DNA of 13,512 nt from CAZYAK01 sp964645935 (GTDB lineage Bacteria > Patescibacteriota > Gracilibacteria > Peribacterales > Peribacteraceae), in assembly GCA_964645935.1 (NCBI GenBank), contig CAZYAK010000037.1, positions 1 through 13,512 of the forward strand, written 5' to 3'. Position numbers and translations under genes: made by a program. The notes under the pieces are model-generated. The model searched no databases and had not been told where the DNA came from. It worked only from the letters and a program-made list of their open reading frames with translations. Shown here in pieces: positions 11,712-13,512 of the stretch (within the stretch, counting starts at the first letter, position 1; the number at the start of each line of letters is the position of its first letter).

Positions 11712-13382
11712 ATGCCTAAGTCCCTCCGCACCGCCTACTTCACGATGGAGATCGGCCTCAAGGCCTCCATCCCCACGTTCGCGGGCGGACTCGGCGTGCT
11801 CGCGGCCGACCTCATGCGCGCGGCCGCGGACGTACAACTCGACGCCACGTGCGTCACGATGTGCTGGCAGTTTGGCTACCTGCGTCAGCAGCTGCGCCCC
11901 GATGGCACGCAGGAGTATGGCAACGTCACGTGGAACCCGGAGGAGCAGCTGCGTCTGTTGCCCCAGCGCGTCACCGTCAGCATCGAGGGGCGCGACGTCA
12001 CGGTGGCCGCGCGCATGCTGGAGCTCACCGGCCAGACCGGGGGCATCGTGCCCGTGCTCTTCCTAGACACCAACCTCCCGGAGAACGATCCCGCCGCCCG
12101 CGAGATCACACGTCAGCTCTACGGTGGCGACGGCGCCATGCGCATCCGCCAGGAGCTGGTGCTTGGCATCGGCGGCGTTCGCATGCTGCGCGCGCTCGGC
12201 TATGCCCACGTGAAAAATTTTCACCTCAACGAGGGTCACTGCGCGTTCCTCACACTGGAGCTGCTGCGCGAGCGGGGTTTTTCCGATGCTGACGTGCGCA
12301 AGTCCTGCGCGTTCACCACGCACACCCCCGTAAAGGCCGGCCACGACGTGTTCGACTATGACCTCGCGTGGAAGGTGGCGGGGGATACTCTTCCGTGGCA
12401 CATCAAGAAACTTGCAGGAGAGGACGCCCTCTCCATGACGCGCCTGGCTATGAGCCTCTGCCGCTACACCTGTGGCGTCTCTCAGGTGCACGGGCAGGTA
12501 AGCCGCGCCATGCTTGGCGACCCCTCTGTGGACGCCATCACCAACGGCGTGCACCACCGCGAGTGGGCCTCGCCTGAGATGCAGGAGCTGTTTGACCGTT
12601 GCGTCCCCGGCTGGCGTGAGGATCCGTCGCTTCTGGCTGCGCACTGCCGCGACCTTCCGGACGACGAGCTGTGGGCCGCGCACGCGTCGGCCAAGAAGCG
12701 CCTCTTTGAGCTCGTCAACGCCGACCGCGCCCCGGACGACCGCTTCGATCCCGACGTCCTCACCATTGGCAGCGCGCGCCGCGTGGTGCCCTACAAGCGC
12801 CCCGAACTCCTGTACACCAACATCGACCGTCTCCGGGAGGTTGGCAACGGTAGGCTCCAGATTCTCCACGCAGGCAACGCGCATCCCAATGATCCCTTCT
12901 CGCAGGAGGTCATCCGTCACATGGTGGAGCGGGCCAGGGCGCTCAAGGGATCGGTCCGCATCGCGTACCTCCCCAACTACAATCCCGATCTCGCGCGCCT
13001 GCTCGTCTCTGGCTCGGACGTGTGGCTCAATACCCCCATGCGCCTGCACGAGGCCTCGGGGACGTCTGGCATGAAGGCGTGCCTCAACGGGGTGCTCAAT
13101 CTCTCCACACTTGATGGCTGGTGGATCGAGGGGTACGCGCGTGACCCAGAGTCAGGCTGGCGCATCGGCCCTCTCGCCTCGTCGCTGGACGCGGAGGACA
13201 CGCGCAAGATCGACGCCGAGGATCTCTATACGCAGCTCCAGTACGAGGTGATGCCGGAGTACGTGTATCCCGGGCGCGTCCGCTGGTTGCGCCGCATGAA
13301 GCGCGCGATCGGCTTGATGGGGCACTTCAATGCGCAGCGGTGCATCGAGGAGTACATGAAGAAGGCATGGCCGGAGGCGTAA
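11712..13382 (+). CDS. glgP: Alpha-glucan (glycogen/maltodextrin) phosphorylase
   Basis: The 556-residue protein is a GT35 phosphorylase of the short alpha-glucan phosphorylase type, which splits alpha-1,4-glucans with phosphate to give glucose-1-phosphate. Motifs in order are TAYFTMEIGL and FAGGLGVLAADL near the N terminus, then FHLNEGHCAFLTLE. FTTHTPVKAGHDVFDYDL, ITNGVHHREW and RRVVPYKRPELL follow. The C-terminal cofactor site is EASGTSGMKACLNGVLNLST, where Lys455 is the expected pyridoxal-phosphate lysine, followed by LDGWWIEGY. The length is well below the roughly 800-850 residues of animal or E. coli enzymes but fits the short prokaryotic subfamily. ATG 11712 was chosen because it directly precedes the conserved MPKSLRTAYFTMEIG and follows TATACT. 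The frame remains open upstream without family content. It is divergent from the hexose-phosphate mutase. Confidence 0.94.
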   Translation: MPKSLRTAYFTMEIGLKASIPTFAGGLGVLAADLMRAAADVQLDATCVTMCWQFGYLRQQLRPDGTQEYGNVTWNPEEQLRLLPQRVTVSIEGRDVTVAARMLELTGQTGGIVPVLFLDTNLPENDPAAREITRQLYGGDGAMRIRQELVLGIGGVRMLRALGYAHVKNFHLNEGHCAFLTLELLRERGFSDADVRKSCAFTTHTPVKAGHDVFDYDLAWKVAGDTLPWHIKKLAGEDALSMTRLAMSLCRYTCGVSQVHGQVSRAMLGDPSVDAITNGVHHREWASPEMQELFDRCVPGWREDPSLLAAHCRDLPDDELWAAHASAKKRLFELVNADRAPDDRFDPDVLTIGSARRVVPYKRPELLYTNIDRLREVGNGRLQILHAGNAHPNDPFSQEVIRHMVERARALKGSVRIAYLPNYNPDLARLLVSGSDVWLNTPMRLHEASGTSGMKACLNGVLNLSTLDGWWIEGYARDPESGWRIGPLASSLDAEDTRKIDAEDLYTQLQYEVMPEYVYPGRVRWLRRMKRAIGLMGHFNAQRCIEEYMKKAWPEA

Positions 13383-13385
13383 TGC

Positions 13386-13512
13386 TTCCAGAAGCGTGAG
13401 GCTTCGGTCGCTCTTCATCCAGAGCGCTCTACAGGGTTTGGTCGTCAGAGGACCAGAAAACCTCCTCGGCTCCCAGCAGCAAGCTCACGCGCGTCGCGCG
13501 CGTGGCTTGTTG
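13386..13512 (+). other. Hairpin-rich tail after glgP, running off the window
   Basis: Hairpins can be drawn at about 13391-13405 (GAAGC/GCTTC), 13411-13428 (CGCTCT/AGAGCG) and 13438-13457 (TGGTC/GACCA). The strongest pairs CAAGC-T-CACGCGCG (13480-13493) with CGCGCGTG-GCTTG (13497-13509), a 13-bp stem with one bulge and a TCG loop, extendable to 13512. It may be the glgP terminator or the start of a structured RNA. The next bases are outside the window. Confidence 0.4.

Noticed and set aside
1..13512. Recoded TGA (glycine) as in Gracilibacteria
   Set aside because: TGA ends several intact genes at positions expected for their families (gmk, ansA, purine and repair genes), and no conserved gene contains an internal TGA.

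Overview
This is a GC-rich bacterial chromosome segment with compact core-metabolism genes, short intergenic gaps, standard use of TGA as stop, and almost no Shine-Dalgarno sequences. Several genes have a good -10 element (often TATGCT) only 6 to 9 bases before the start codon, which points to leaderless mRNAs. Gene content (pheS, purE, gmk, a DksA/TraR-type protein, small basic DNA-binding-like proteins, alpha-glucan phosphorylase) and this style would fit an uncultured Patescibacteria/CPR-like lineage, for example a Peregrinibacteria-type genome. That placement is an inference. The terminal TGA stops argue against Gracilibacteria/Absconditabacteria, which read TGA as glycine.

Layout. 1-1062 (+): 3' part of a probable surface protein with two 119-residue repeats, then a terminator-like hairpin. 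1159-1356 (+): start of a lysine-rich histone H1-like protein, cut by a 100-N assembly gap (1357-1456). 1457-4178 (-): purE (class II type), a family-4 uracil-DNA glycosylase, a small four-helix membrane protein, and pheS, whose last codons lie in the gap. Two imperfect inverted repeats sit between these genes. 4296-4536 (+): a small basic protein broken by a frameshift in a C6 run. 4675-6258 (+): an unrecognised 527-residue protein with a C-terminal winged-helix-like domain. 6396-6698 (-): tRNA-Ala(GGC) and tRNA-Arg(GCG). 6819-7274 (-): DksA/TraR zinc-finger protein. 7376-8008 (-): gmk. 8080-8510 (+): a candidate structured non-coding RNA of about 430 nt with its own promoter and terminator. 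8578-9570 (+): type I L-asparaginase homologue with two altered catalytic-motif residues. 9571-9860: three related GC-rich palindromes. 9861-10013 (-): a 50-residue YtxH-like protein. 10115-11491 (-): phosphomannomutase/phosphoglucomutase. 11712-13382 (+): alpha-glucan phosphorylase, followed by a hairpin-rich tail at the window edge.

How the genes work together. GlgP would release glucose-1-phosphate and the divergently transcribed hexose-phosphate mutase would convert it to glucose-6-phosphate. PurE (purine synthesis), Gmk (GMP to GDP) and the uracil-DNA glycosylase are nucleotide or DNA-maintenance functions. PheS and the two tRNAs serve translation. No insertion sequence, phage module, CRISPR array or defence system is visible. 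The most unusual items are the candidate ncRNA, the leaderless-promoter pattern, and motif changes in three enzymes (asparaginase, uracil-DNA glycosylase, PurE).
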